Assembly (NCBI RefSeq): GCF_022512515.1
Contig: NZ_JAKWBK010000003.1
Span: 310,001-374,000 of the forward strand
Direction of reading: 5' to 3'
Length of the DNA: 64,000 nucleotides
Origin: Paraniabella hibiscisoli
Lineage (GTDB): Bacteria; Bacteroidota; Bacteroidia; Chitinophagales; Chitinophagaceae
In this document: positions 21,113 through 31,769 of the stretch, piece by piece
Layout: every line of letters starts with the position of its first letter
How positions within the stretch are numbered: the stretch's first letter is position 1
Program-made: the position numbers and the translations under genes
Notes under the pieces: model-generated
Told to the model about the DNA's origin: nothing
What the model saw: the letters and a program-made list of their open reading frames with translations, nothing else
Databases searched by the model: none

Positions 21113-24076
21113 TTAGAAACCGAGTCTAATTCCAAGAATTAAAGATTTCGGATTCAACAAACCATAACCATTGTAAATACCGTTATAATTAACCAGCTCA
21201 GGATCGTCGCCTTTAAATGGAGAAATAGTTAATAAGTTGGTACCTGTTATATAGAGCGTGCAGTTTCTAAATGCGGTTCTGGTACCACCGCGGCTTAAAT
21301 CGTAAGCTAAGGACACTGAACGCAACTTTAAGTAGGATGCATTATCCAGGAACAAATCCTGTTCTAACCTGTAAGGAACTACAGGACTCCAGGGATTATA
21401 AACTGGGTAATCAGCTAAATCTTGTTTTCTTTCCCAGAAAGTAATTTCTTTAACCGAATTGATGTTATTATTCACTTCAGTATTGATGAAATCCAGTCTT
21501 GATGACGCATATTGATTTAAAGCATTTCTTTTCAGGGCAAAATAAAATTGAAATCAAGTGAAAATCCTTGGTAATTAAGGCTGCTTCCAAAGCCACCGCT
21601 TATCCTCGGCATATAGTTCCCTTCCAACTCTTTGTCGTTATCGTTAATAACATAATCTCCGTTCACGTCTGCCCACCGTGGGTCGCCCGCTTTAAGAGCC
21701 ACACCTTTATAAGTAACAGGTTTATTAGTAGCGGGATTAACAGGCACTTCGGCATCACTATTATAAATGCCATTGTTCTTTAATATCCAGAACGCATCTA
21801 TTGATTTACCTACCTCCAATTTGGTAGTGCCTATTTCCACGTTATCTAAGCCATCAGGTAGTGCAACCAGTTTATTTTTATTATAGTTAAGGTTGGCTGT
21901 AAACAACCAGCTAAGCTTTTGCCTGGCCGCAGGTAGTATCTGCGCAGCCAAAGAAACATCCACACCGGTATTATTTACTTCCAGGCCATTTTTGTAGGCC
22001 CCTGTATAACCCCACTCCGCAGCTACAGGAACAGGTAACAGCATATCTTTATCTGCCTTCCTGTAACCATCGATGGCAAATCGCAAACGATCTTCTAACA
22101 AACCAAAACGTACACCAAGATTTACCTGATCAGAATATGCCCATGGAATACCGTAACCCACCCAGCCAGAACTGTAAGGTCTTGTTAACCCGCCGACGCC
22201 TGAGTAAGAACCTAAAGTTGGCTCACCTGTAAATCCCAGATCTACACGGTAAGAAGGTCCGGCATTAAAGCGGTCATCGCTCAGCAACTTACCCATGTGA
22301 GCATAAGAAAGACTGGTTGAAAAAGAACTTAAGGTTTTGGCCCCCTCTAACATTCTTTTAAAATCATACTCAAGACCACCAGAATAATTGGTAAACCAAC
22401 GGTTATCTGCCTGCATGTTAGAAGAACCTTCCCTGCTTACAACTGCGCTTAACTTCAACACTTCATCATATGTGTATACTGCGTTTCCAAAAAAGAAAGT
22501 AAGCGGGTATCCATTTTACCGGGAAATAATTCACCAGGAACCCTCTTGGCGTAAGATAATCTGCATCGTTAGCATTACCGTTTACCACATTTATTTTAAT
22601 AAAATCGTTTGGCGTATTATTAGCATAAGCATATGCATATTTATATACATCGGAAATAAAATTTTGGCCACCGCGAATATTCAGATTTCCTTTTTCGCCC
22701 AGGTCAAGATCATATCAATACTATTTGTTACCACCAATCGCTGGTTATAACCAAAATAGTTGGAAACAAAGTTATTGTTCTCCAAGAGTGTTCTGGGCCA
22801 GAATACATCCCTGATGCCTTCGTTGTAATCAAAACCTATGCGACCGATATAGTTCAACTTTTTATAGGGGTTAGCAGTAATAGCAAGGTACCCTTGTATT
22901 AAATTATTAACGTTATCATCTATAGCACCGGTTGCATAATCTTTGTCAAATTGCAACAAATAGTTGCTATATAAATTTTTATTGGGAGTGAGGGGATTCG
23001 TAAGATCAGGAATATAGCGTTGCTCTGCCAACCTGTCCCGCACATTTCTGTTCCGATCTCTTTCCTGACGAGTATATCCAATCATGCTCGAAACCATGAT
23101 CCATTTTACAGGAGCAACATTGATGTAAAAAGAGCCGTTGTATCTGGTAAAAGCTGTGGCATCTGCCGGGTTAGCATTTTCCGTCAGACCTGCAAAAAAC
23201 GGAAGTTAGCACGATCTGACCCTCCACTGATGCTTGCATCCACATTATAAGTAGGCGAATATTTATAGTACAGGTCGGTCCAGTTAGATGGGCCATAATA
23301 ATCGACATTTGTAGAATCACGTAAGTACGGCGGATAATTCAACCGATCATTTACAGTACCGTAACGGTTATAAAATGGCTGCCTGAACTTATCTTCAAAT
23401 GCAGCATTAGTAGCATAAGTATTAGGTTTAGCCGCATATCCGAAATAAGAATTGATAGTAATTTCTCTAAAGCCCGACTTAGCATTTTTTGTGGTAATCC
23501 AGATAGCGCCATTCGCCGCCATTGAACCCAAAGAAGCTAAAGCCACAGGATCCCCTTAATTACTTCTATAGATTCTATATTATCCTGGTTGTAAGCAGCC
23601 AACAGGTTGGTTGCTGGCCCAATGCGATTGAAGTCATATTTCTGAATTTCATAAGCAAATGGATTATCCTGTGTTAAGGGAACGCCATTGACAAAGACAG
23701 TTGGCTGTTGATCAAACAACTCTCTTTTGCTTAACAACGGAGCCGAAATACCACGGATAAACATATTTTGTTCTGTTCCCGGCTCTCCCGATGTTTCCTG
23801 AACATACACACCTGCTGCATTCCCCTTCAAATACTGTTGCACTGAAATGTAGGGCTGACGTATTACATAGTTTAAAGGAACTTCATTAATTGAGCTTCCT
23901 TTAAATTTGTCTCCTACTCTCATAAGGGTTACACCATTCGTTGCAGGAGCCAATAGAGTATCTTCGACACTTTGTGCTGTATCAATATCCTGCGCAGCTG
24001 CAAAAAGCGACGATACCAAGCAGGTTAGTTGTAAAACACAATTTCGTAATAACTTCAGGCTATTAACTAGTCTCAT
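21113..24076 (-). CDS. SusC/RagA-family TonB-dependent transporter without N-terminal CarboxypepD domain, frameshifted
   Basis: About 988 residues over five reading-frame pieces. Signal peptide ends SSLFAAAQD; then, after only some 50 residues, the plug begins (QQYLKGNAAGVYVQETSGEPG, MFIRGISA, VFVNGVPL, IESIEVIKG). The carboxypeptidase-regulatory-like domain found at the start of most SusC proteins, including the other one here, is absent. Breaks: CCCC 23552-23555 (rejoined KGDPVALASLG), near 23200 (T5), near 22690, and near 21540. The C-terminus SLILGIRLGF is a normal barrel end. The ATG at 24076 is preferred over the TTG one codon upstream. It is the first gene of the 11-gene operon. Confidence 0.9.
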
Positions 24077-24315
24077 CAAGTTAAAATTTTAGTTTTCCTC
24101 TTTTCGAAGAGTTGTTAAATTTTATGGGCCAGTTATTTTTAACATTTGCAAAGAAGGTAATTCGAACATCGTTAGGTACTGTACAGCAAATGCTAACCTT
24201 TCCTGGTCACAGTGTAAATTTATAGACTAAAAATGCGGAAATTGATGCGCAACCGTATGCGCAAGATTTAGCAATTTAATATTGGGATAATAACGATAGG
24301 TTAAGCAAAAACGAT

Positions 24316-25695
24316 TCAGTTGTTAATTTTTTGCTTTAAAATCCGTAACTCCTTGGGGTAATAATTGTTAATTCTATTGGATAATACATTCATCCATCCC
24401 AGAACTTGTTTATTGTAGCGTGCAAGCTGCCAACCCGTTGATAAGCCGGTATTTTCAATGGTATTTTTTTGCAGATAGGCTATTGCTTCAGGTAGCCCTA
24501 AATCCGCACAGACAATGCTTTCTGCAACTTTTTTGCTCATAGCTAAAGCGTGATCAGGAATTAGTTTTTTATGTGCGAGCTCGCCCAGTAAAGTACCTGA
24601 GTATATTAATTTTAAATGTTGTAGTAACACATCAAAATCATCCAATAAAACTGAAGGCCAGGCATACACTTTATCATTCACTTGTATTAACTCACTGTTA
24701 GCTAATGCAGCCCAGGAAGATACCAGCGGTAACAATTGCTTAGTTAGAGGCTTTACGGCTGACTTGCTTTTATTCTTGTAAGTATCGCCGTCATTCAATT
24801 TAAAAGCTGCCAAAAAGAAACCTTCCCCTTTAGCAAGATGTGGCCAAAAACGATAACCTTTATTTCCTGAAGTAGTGACTGCCTCTATTATCTTCCAGTC
24901 TGCATTGACATTTAGCGGAATGTTGGATAACGGAAAAGTTGTTGTCAACCAATCAGCAATATCTTCATCCTCTTGTCGAGAATAAGAACAGGTTGAATAG
25001 ACTAATACACCACCATCCTTAAGTGTGGGTAGTATATCCGCCAAAATCCTTTGCTGGCGCTGACTACAGAGCACTACATTATTCTCACTCCATTCACTGA
25101 TAGCCGCTTCATCTCTTCGAAACAAGCCACTGCCACTGCAAGGAGCATCCACTACTATTACGTCGAAGTAGCCCTTTAGCTTTGAAAAATCTTTGGGATC
25201 ATTATTGGTAACTACTACATTGCTACTTCCCCACTTCACCATATTATCCTTGAGTATGTTAACCCGTTGCCGGATCACTTCATTGCTCACTAACAGGCTG
25301 TCCGGAGATATCAATGATTGTAAGTGTGTGGACTTACCTCCCGGCGCAGCGCATAGATCTAAAATTTTCAGAGGTTGATCCAAAGCTACACTTTGCTTCA
25401 AAACCTGCTCCAGGAACATACTACTGGCTTCCTGCACGTAATAACAACCTGCGTGAAATAAAGGATCGAAAGTAAAGGAAGGACGTTCGGATAAATAGTA
25501 TCCATTACGGGTCCAGGGTATGGGAGTGCAATCAACATTTCGTTCCCCAAAGGACCTAAGCACCGTTTCTGATTTTGCCGGGTTTAATCTTATAGACGTA
25601 ACAGATGTGTTGGAGTTGTGTATATTTACAAAACGCTGTTCATCAAAGCCGGCCAGGCCTTGTAAAGATTGTAATAAAGACGAAGGTAATTGCAC
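24316..25695 (-). CDS. RsmF/RsmB-like rRNA (cytosine-C5) methyltransferase
   Basis: 459 residues, intact. A SAM-dependent m5C methyltransferase of the NOL1/NOP2/sun family. The SAM site reads LDLCAAPGGKSTHL (near 113), the motif IV DAPCSGSG (near 184) and motif VI STCSYS (near 235) provide the two cysteines of the m5C mechanism. The extra C-terminal region of about 160 residues resembles the RNA-binding extension of YebU/RsmF, so a 16S rRNA target is likely. It starts a separate unit from the SusCD operon; the 240 bases between carry the SusC promoter region. Confidence 0.88.
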   Translation of the reverse strand: MQLPSSLLQSLQGLAGFDEQRFVNIHNSNTSVTSIRLNPAKSETVLRSFGERNVDCTPIPWTRNGYYLSERPSFTFDPLFHAGCYYVQEASSMFLEQVLKQSVALDQPLKILDLCAAPGGKSTHLQSLISPDSLLVSNEVIRQRVNILKDNMVKWGSSNVVVTNNDPKDFSKLKGYFDVIVVDAPCSGSGLFRRDEAAISEWSENNVVLCSQRQQRILADILPTLKDGGVLVYSTCSYSRQEDEDIADWLTTTFPLSNIPLNVNADWKIIEAVTTSGNKGYRFWPHLAKGEGFFLAAFKLNDGDTYKNKSKSAVKPLTKQLLPLVSSWAALANSELIQVNDKVYAWPSVLLDDFDVLLQHLKLIYSGTLLGELAHKKLIPDHALAMSKKVAESIVCADLGLPEAIAYLQKNTIENTGLSTGWQLARYNKQVLGWMNVLSNRINNYYPKELRILKQKINN

Positions 25696-25790
25696 CTTGC
25701 AAAAATAAACAAAGCTCCATGAAAAACCTTGTTTAATGAAGGGTTCTGTAATTTATCAGCGTAAAAAATAAGCTATCTTTCTGTCAATAG

Positions 25791-26590
25791 CTATACCCTT
25801 ACGCTAAAGCTCTGTTTTTCTTTAAACTCTTTTCTGAAGCTAATAATACCAATATAAAACAGATCAATATCGCAGGTCACGGCTTCATGCTGAACAATAT
25901 TTTTCCAGGCAGCTTCCATTTCTTTACTCCAGTGTATATCATCAAATATTAATAAACTATCGTTATGTATATGCGGCAGCAGCTGTTGAAAATATCTCTC
26001 CGTAGGTTCCTGCCGGTGATTACCATCTATAAAAGCCAGATCAATAAGAGGATTAGCCATTAGTACGTCAGCCAGCGTAGAGTCGAAATTACCTCTGACT
26101 ATTTCTACATTACGAATATTTAATTGCTGAAAATTTTCCCGGGCTTTATCTGCTACACTGGATGCGCCCTCCATCGTAATCACTTTGGCCGAAGGGTTGC
26201 CCAAAGCGAGGTAACTGCTGGTAATACCCAATGAAGTACCTAGTTCAACTATAGTTTGAGGTTGATAAAATTTCGCCATCCGGTATAATAGCTGCCCGAA
26301 CTTTTTCGGCTTAGCAGCATTTTTTGCTATGGAGGCAATCGTTCTTTTATTGGAAGAGGTAGTCGCTGATCCTGCACCCATATCTTCAATCAGCAATTCG
26401 GCAGAGTCGCCCAGCAATTGCTTTCTTAGTTGCTCTACTTTTTCATAATCTTCATACTTTGTAAAATCATTCATCACCTTGGTGATGAACTCATATACGA
26501 AGGGAGAATGCATACCATGCCCCTTACTGTTGGCAGCATGAACATATATTTAAAATACTTGGCAGCAGCTTGTAAAGGAGAATAAACCAT
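25791..26590 (-). CDS. Class I SAM-dependent O-methyltransferase-like protein, frameshifted at N-terminus
   Basis: About 266 residues. The Rossmann core shows IVELGTSLGITSSYLALG (motif I), VITMEG and LAFIDGNHRQEPT, as in catechol O-methyltransferase-like proteins. The family begins with a segment ending HGMHSPFVYEF, present here; upstream, another frame from an ATG at 26590 supplies MVYSPLQAAAKYFKY, so a break near 26545 is likely (not in a homopolymer). If that is wrong, the start is the Met at 26513. Substrate unknown. It lies between folA and the rRNA methyltransferase on the same strand. Confidence 0.75.
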
Positions 26591-26656
26591 AGAAAAGATT
26601 TTAGATGCAGAATACAGGATGGTTGATTATGAACGTTTCAAATCACTATTAGCTAT

Positions 26657-27147
26657 TCACTTTCTTTCCCAAACTTCGTAAGTATAATCAAATGCGTGTT
26701 TTTCATCAGCTTTGTTTTTTATAGAGCTTACCAGTTTCCACTCTTTTCTTCGATCACAGGAAAATGTGTATCCCCTTCAATCACTGTATCCACGCGTGTC
26801 ATATAAATCCTGTTGGCTTTAGGATAATACATTTTATATATTTCGCCCCCACCTATTACCATCAACTCTTTTACATCAGCCTCTTTCACCATAAAGGCAA
26901 CATCCTTCACACTATTTAATACAATAGCACCATCAATCTTCAAACCTTTTTGATTACTCAACACGATGTTCTTTCTCCCTGGTAATGGTCGTTTAAAGCT
27001 TTCAAAAGTTTTACGCCCCATTACTACGGGCATACCCCAGGTTACATTTTTAAAATGCTTCATATCATCGGGTAAGCTCCATACCAGGCGATTGTCTTTG
27101 CCGATTATATTATTGTTAGATGCTGCAACTACAAGAGATATGATCAT
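26657..27147 (-). CDS. folA: Dihydrofolate reductase, frameshifted near C-terminus
   Basis: About 163 residues. Reduces dihydrofolate, regenerating the cofactor used by thymidylate synthase. Motifs: NNIIGKDNRLVWSLPDDMKHF with the catalytic Asp, VMGRKTFESF, LPGRKNIVLS and IGGGEIYKMYYP for NADPH binding. The frame stops early after KSGNW; one more base in TTTT 26744-26747 restores EEKEWKLV and a normal end YEVWERK at 26657. It is in line with thyA and a four-helix-bundle gene, all on the minus strand. Confidence 0.93.
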
Positions 27148-27191
27148 AGAAAATTAAAAATGATAAATTAAAAAATGATAAATGCAAAATT

Positions 27192-27572
27192 CTATTTGCG
27201 CCCTGCCAGAGTTTGATTTTTCTTCGCTGTGGCAACACTAGCTGTAAAAATTGCAATTAGTTCATTGCATTCTTTTAAAGCCACTTCAATACTATCATGC
27301 ACAATAACTGGTTTCTCTTTTATTATCCTCAAGTTGGCTCTTGTCTCTCGCAGTTCCTTTAAGGCACATTTCATTTTATGAATAAAATCTGCCTGCGATT
27401 CGGCAGCTTGTACTTCTCCATACATTAATGCAGGCGCAGTACCACTTTTTGATAATTGATGCTCTAAATTCCCACCAGTTCTGGTATTGGGAAGTATATC
27501 ACAAACATTAAGTGCCATAACTGCAAATTTCACCAATCTGTCCTCCAAATCATATTTCCGCGACGTTTCCAT
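27192..27572 (-). CDS. Four helix bundle protein (S23/TIGR02436 family)
   Basis: 126 residues, intact. Predicted all-helical protein of the four-helix-bundle family first known from 23S rRNA intervening sequences. Landmarks: YDLEDRLVKFAVMALNVCD, HQLSKSGTAPALMYGEVQAA, KMKCALKELRETRANL and LKECNELIAIFTASV. Function in free-standing genes is unknown. It is placed between thyA (35 bases) and folA (44 bases), so it is probably co-transcribed with both. Confidence 0.88.
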   Translation of the reverse strand: METSRKYDLEDRLVKFAVMALNVCDILPNTRTGGNLEHQLSKSGTAPALMYGEVQAAESQADFIHKMKCALKELRETRANLRIIKEKPVIVHDSIEVALKECNELIAIFTASVATAKKNQTLAGRK

Positions 27573-27607
27573 TCGATATTTAAGATTGGAAATTTTACAT
27601 TTATTAT

Positions 27608-28401
27608 TTAAACTGCAACAGGCGCTTTAATAGCCGGATGGCTTTGATAATCCTCCAGCTTAAAATCATCAAATTGAAAACCAAAAATATCTTTCACATT
27701 AGGGTTGATCTTCATCACCGGTAACGGAAACGGTTCACGACTGAGCTGAAGATTTACCTGATCAATATGATTATTGTAAATATGCACATCGCCAAAAGTA
27801 TGTATAAAATCTCCGGGTTCTAAGTCACAAACCTGCGCTACCATCATGGTCAATAATGCATAAGATGCTATATTGAATGGAACACCGAGAAATACATCGG
27901 CACTCCGTTGATATAACTGGCAACTGAGCTTCCCGTCAGCTACATAAAACTGGAATAATGTGTGACAAGGCATTAAGGCCATCTCAGGCAATTCACCAAC
28001 ATTCCAGGCACTAACAATCAGCCGGCGGCTATCCGGTGTTTTTTGATCTGGCTGATCAGGTCAGCAATCTGATCAATCACTTTCCCGTCTTTTCCTTCCC
28101 AGCTACGCCATTGCTTACCATACACAGGGCCGAGCTCTCCGTCTTCATTTGCCCACTCATCCCAAATACGCACATTATGCTCTTTTAAATAAGCGATATT
28201 GGTCTCGCCCTTTAAAAACCAAAGCAGCTCATGAATAATACTTTTTAGGTGCACTTTCTTAGTAGTCACCAGGGGAAATCCCTTTTGCAGATTGAAGCGA
28301 AGCTGATGCCCGAAAGTACTGATGGTACCGGTGCCGGTACGATCCGTTTTTTGTGTACCGTTATCGAGGATATGTTGAAGTAGATCTAAATACTGTTGCA
28401 T
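27608..28401 (-). CDS. thyA: Thymidylate synthase, frameshifted
   Basis: 264 residues when repaired, the standard length. Converts dUMP to dTMP using methylene-tetrahydrofolate. Motifs: DRTGTGTISTFGHQLRF, PLVTTKKVHLKSIIHELLWF, GPVYGKQWRSW, the catalytic Cys in MALMPCHTLFQFYV, and QRSADVFLGVPFNIASYALL. The break is at T6 28039-28044; one more base gives KKTPDSRRLIVSAWNVG across the join. The start is the ATG at 28401 (MQQYLDLL), the position used by the family; the frame is open further upstream but without family similarity. Confidence 0.95.
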
Positions 28402-28605
28402 AGTGCAAGATAGGCAATAATCGTTTCCATAAAAATCAACGGCACAGGATGTGCGAAACACGTGAATTTAAAAAGGGCCTGAAACTTGCTTTATTCATAT
28501 ATTAACTTCCCGTAAAAAACCTGGGTCTTGTTATCTTTATAACAACATTGATTATCATTGCAATTACAACTTTTATACCTTCACCACAGAAAGAAATCAA
28601 CTATA

Positions 28606-29046
28606 ATGAAATCTCAGAATTATAAAAATCACGTACGGTATTATCCTGCACATCATTTTGTATTTTACCCGGTAGCGCTTGTATTGACCTTTTTAGCCGG
28701 GTACAAATCTATTAAGGCTGAAGGCGAGCTCCAATCTGTTTGGTTATTTATTACACTGATATTGGTCCTTATTATCTGGGTGTCATTTCTACTGCGCCAG
28801 CATTATGCTTTAACGTTGCAAAACCGCCTGGTTCGACTGGAAATGCGTCACAAGTACTCCATGCTTACCGGTAAAGACTTTGAACCTATGGAATCAAAAT
28901 TATCCTTTGGCCAGATTGCAGCCTTGCGTTTTGCCTCAGATGACGAATTAGTTCCTTTAGTAGTAAAAACGGTTAAGGAAAATCTCTCACCCAAAACTAT
29001 AAAAGAAAGCATTATTAACTGGAAGGCAGACGAAAGAAGGGTTTAA
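28606..29046 (+). CDS. DUF6526 family membrane protein
   Basis: 146 residues from the ATG at 28606 (MKSQNYKNHVRYYPAHHFVFYP). Two transmembrane helices near 18-36 and 47-67, then a cytosolic helical region (RHKYSMLTGKDFEPMESKLSF, LRFASDDELVPLV). The pattern matches the DUF6526 family of Bacteroidota; function unknown. It is convergent with the proline dehydrogenase gene and overlaps its stop by four bases. Confidence 0.78.
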   Translation: MKSQNYKNHVRYYPAHHFVFYPVALVLTFLAGYKSIKAEGELQSVWLFITLILVLIIWVSFLLRQHYALTLQNRLVRLEMRHKYSMLTGKDFEPMESKLSFGQIAALRFASDDELVPLVVKTVKENLSPKTIKESIINWKADERRV

Positions 29047-30271
29047 GAATGTTTGCGACGTTCGAGTTCTTTTTGAATCAATCCCAGTTCGCGGCCGGTT
29101 TGACCTTTTACTGAAGTATTTTCCTGCGCACGGCGCATCAGGTAGGGAATTACATCTTCGATGGGTCCAAAGGGAAGGTATTTGCTTACATTACACCCTG
29201 CTTCAGCCAGGTTAAAAGTAATATTATCACTCATTCCATATAATTGACTAAAATTCACATGGGAGTGATTGAGTGGGATGTTTAACTCCTTAAGCTTGTC
29301 CACTGCCAGCATATTGCTGTGTTCATTATGAGAAGCTACCAGCAAGCTTACCTTATCTAAATTTTCAATACAAAGCGATACGCCTGCATCAAAATCACGG
29401 TCGCTGCTGGCTTTATCGGGCTGAATAGGTGACGGGTAACCCTTCTCCTCCGCACGTTTTCTTTCTTTTTCCATATATGCGCCACGCACCAGTTTCACCC
29501 CAGCACAAACCCTCTTTCTTTGGCTGCATCAATACAATCTTTTAAAAACTGTAACCGGTCGTGCCTGTAGTGCTGCACCGTATTATAAATTACTACGCGC
29601 TCCTTATTAAACGAATCCATCATCAACATCACCAATGCATCTACCGGGTCCTGGATCCATGTTTCTTCTGCATCTACCAGCATACCAATATTGCTCTCGG
29701 CTGCCTTTTCACAAACGCGCATCATTCTTAATCGAACCTGATGCCATTCTTCACGTTCTTCTGTACTTAGGTCTTCAAGAGCTGCCAGGTATTTTTTAAT
29801 GAGCGACCCATGCTTCTGGTGCATAAGCTCATCTAATTTTTCCAGCAAAGCAAAACGGGTGAGTCCCGTCACTTTCACACTCATGAAAGGAATATTGGGC
29901 TGAGTTGCCGCATAATCGATCACTTTGATAAACTCTGTGGCAGCCTGATCATATTCAGCATCACCTCCTTCGCCACCTTCTACACCATAGTCGAGTATCA
30001 CATCCACATGATACTTACCCAAAGTCTGCGCCACACTTGCTGTTTGCTGCAGCGTTTCGCCGCCTGCAAATTGTTTGAAGATCGTTCCACGTATTAAACC
30101 TTTCACCGGCAATTTTGCCTTAATGGCCCATGGCGTAAGTCGCGTACCTAATTGAACCAGTAAAGGATTGCCCATTAAACCAAATAAGGTACGGGCCGCT
30201 TTCAGCTCCTTATTAGATTTATATTGAAAAGCAAATTCTGTATTGTTAAATGAAATTCCGGGTACGCTCAT
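29043..30271 (-). CDS. Proline dehydrogenase, frameshifted
   Basis: About 410 residues, an FAD-dependent PRODH that oxidises proline to pyrroline-5-carboxylate at the membrane. Motifs: VILDYGVEGGEGG, IPFMSVKVTGLTRFALLEKL, VDAEETWIQDPVD, KLVRGAYMEKERKRA, LLVASHNEHS, YGMSDNITF, RRAQENTSVKGQTGREL. The break is a CCCC run near 29500 (GFVLG to VKLVRGAY), cured by one extra base. A palindrome shared with the GG-cargo promoter sits 50 bases upstream. rocD at 52352 is a related pathway enzyme but is not linked. Confidence 0.93.
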
Positions 30272-30320
30272 GGCGACAAAAATAGTATGAAGCTTTTTAT
30301 TTTTAAAGCAATTATTTGCA

Positions 30321-30330
30321 CAAACGTTTG
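30321..30330. promoter_or_regulatory. CAAACGTTTG palindrome upstream of proline dehydrogenase
   Basis: Perfect 10-bp palindrome about 50 bases upstream of the PRODH start, identical to the core of the palindrome at 976-987. Consistent with a LacI-family-type operator; binding is inferred. Confidence 0.35.
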
Positions 30331-30412
30331 ATCATATCCCCCATCGCCCCTTCTGTAGCCACTGACGCAGCATTTTGCTGATGTGCGGCAACCCTTTTAT
30401 ATAAACGGCAAC

Positions 30413-30440
30413 AAAAAATGCCATGCTTTTACACATGGCA
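30413..30440 (-). terminator. Rho-independent terminator after hom
   Basis: TGCCATG (30419-30425) pairs with CATGGCA (30434-30440); on the minus strand the stem is followed by six T. It ends the metY-metX-hom transcript, whose last stop is at 30470. Confidence 0.85.
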
Positions 30441-30469
30441 ATAAAACAAATAAAACAGATACGCTCTTA

Positions 30470-31725
30470 TTATAACAAACCTGCTAACTCCAGGCTTTTC
30501 TTTCTTAGTTTCCGCTCTTCAATACTTTCGAGTATTGGATCAGGCTCCAATATCAATGAAGTACCGTTCTCTTTCCACCAGCTACTATTCTTCAACTTTT
30601 GTAGCGCTATCACACCAGACAGGTACTTCCGGTCTTCCTGAGCATGCCATTGTTCAACCCATTCAAAATCTTCTGTAGGCACGTTCTTCACATCATTAAA
30701 ACTCACATAAACCTTCAAATAGATATCATCATTCAATTGATTAGGCTCATGGTGGTATAGCTTTTTATACTCATACTTATAACCATATCTTAAAGCAGAC
30801 AAGTCACTCAAAACGGCAGAAGCAGTAGGAAAACTTCCGGCGCCCTTCCCGTAAAAAAACTGCTGGTCTGCAAAGCCACTTTCAATTACAACCCCATTAT
30901 ACTCATTTTTTACAAATGATAACGGATTATCAGCGGTAACAAACTGCGGCAATACAAAAGCACCAACACCTCCATCGGTTAGTTTTTTAGCCTGGGCTAC
31001 CAAACGTATCTGTTGTCCGCGCGCTTTTGCAACAGCGGCATCCGACTTGTGAATATTCTGAATGCCTGTAAACAATATCTGGTCGGGCGTAGCCACAATT
31101 CCGTAGGCATGGCAAAGGAAAATAGCCCATTTATTCAATGCATCAAATCCTTCTACGTCTAAGGTGGGATTGCTCTCAGCAAAACCTAACTGTTGTGCCA
31201 GCAGCAGCGCTTCTTTAAAACCCAAATTCTCATCAAACATTTTTGTTAGAATGAAGTTGGTACTGCCGTTTACGATTGCGCGTATGCTATGCAGCAGATC
31301 ATTATCATAATATTCTTCCAGGTTGCGGATGGCAGGGATAGAGGCACAGGCAGAAGATTCATACAAAAACGAACGACCGGTTTTTTGCTGCAGATCCAAC
31401 AGTTCCTGCAAGTGCTCAGCGATCATCTTTTTGCTGGAGCTGACTACTTCTTTTTTATTCTTGAGGGCTGTCTTTACGATCTCAAAAGCAGCAACCGAGT
31501 CATCAATCACTTCTACGATAACATTGATATCCTTATCTTCCAGGAGATCATTTTTATCAGTAGTAAAAAGTTCTTCCGGGGCATTTCGCTTTTTCCCCGG
31601 ATTCTTGATACATACTTTTTTATAGAAGCGCTTAAAGATGGTGTTTGCTTCAATACTTTGTAAAGCCCTTCTCCTACCACACCAAAACCAAACATCCCTA
31701 TTACCAATTGTCTATGTTTGCTCAT
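30470..31725 (-). CDS. hom: Homoserine dehydrogenase, frameshifted
   Basis: About 418 residues. Reduces aspartate semialdehyde to homoserine, the precursor used by MetX. NAD(P) site VIGMFGFGVVGEGLYKVL at the N-terminus, then SSSKKMIAEHLQEL, YESSACASIPAIRNLEEYY, RAIVNGSTNFILTKM and PTLDVEGFDALNKWAIF. Two breaks between about 31550 and 31640 displace a short segment (rejoined RNAPEELFTTDKNDLLEDKD). The monofunctional form without a kinase domain; the C-terminus is somewhat extended and ends without an obvious ACT domain. Third gene of the met operon, 44 bases after metX. Confidence 0.92.
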
Positions 31726-31769
31726 TATATTATTATTGTAAATTTCAAAATAATCTTTTATCCCGGTCC

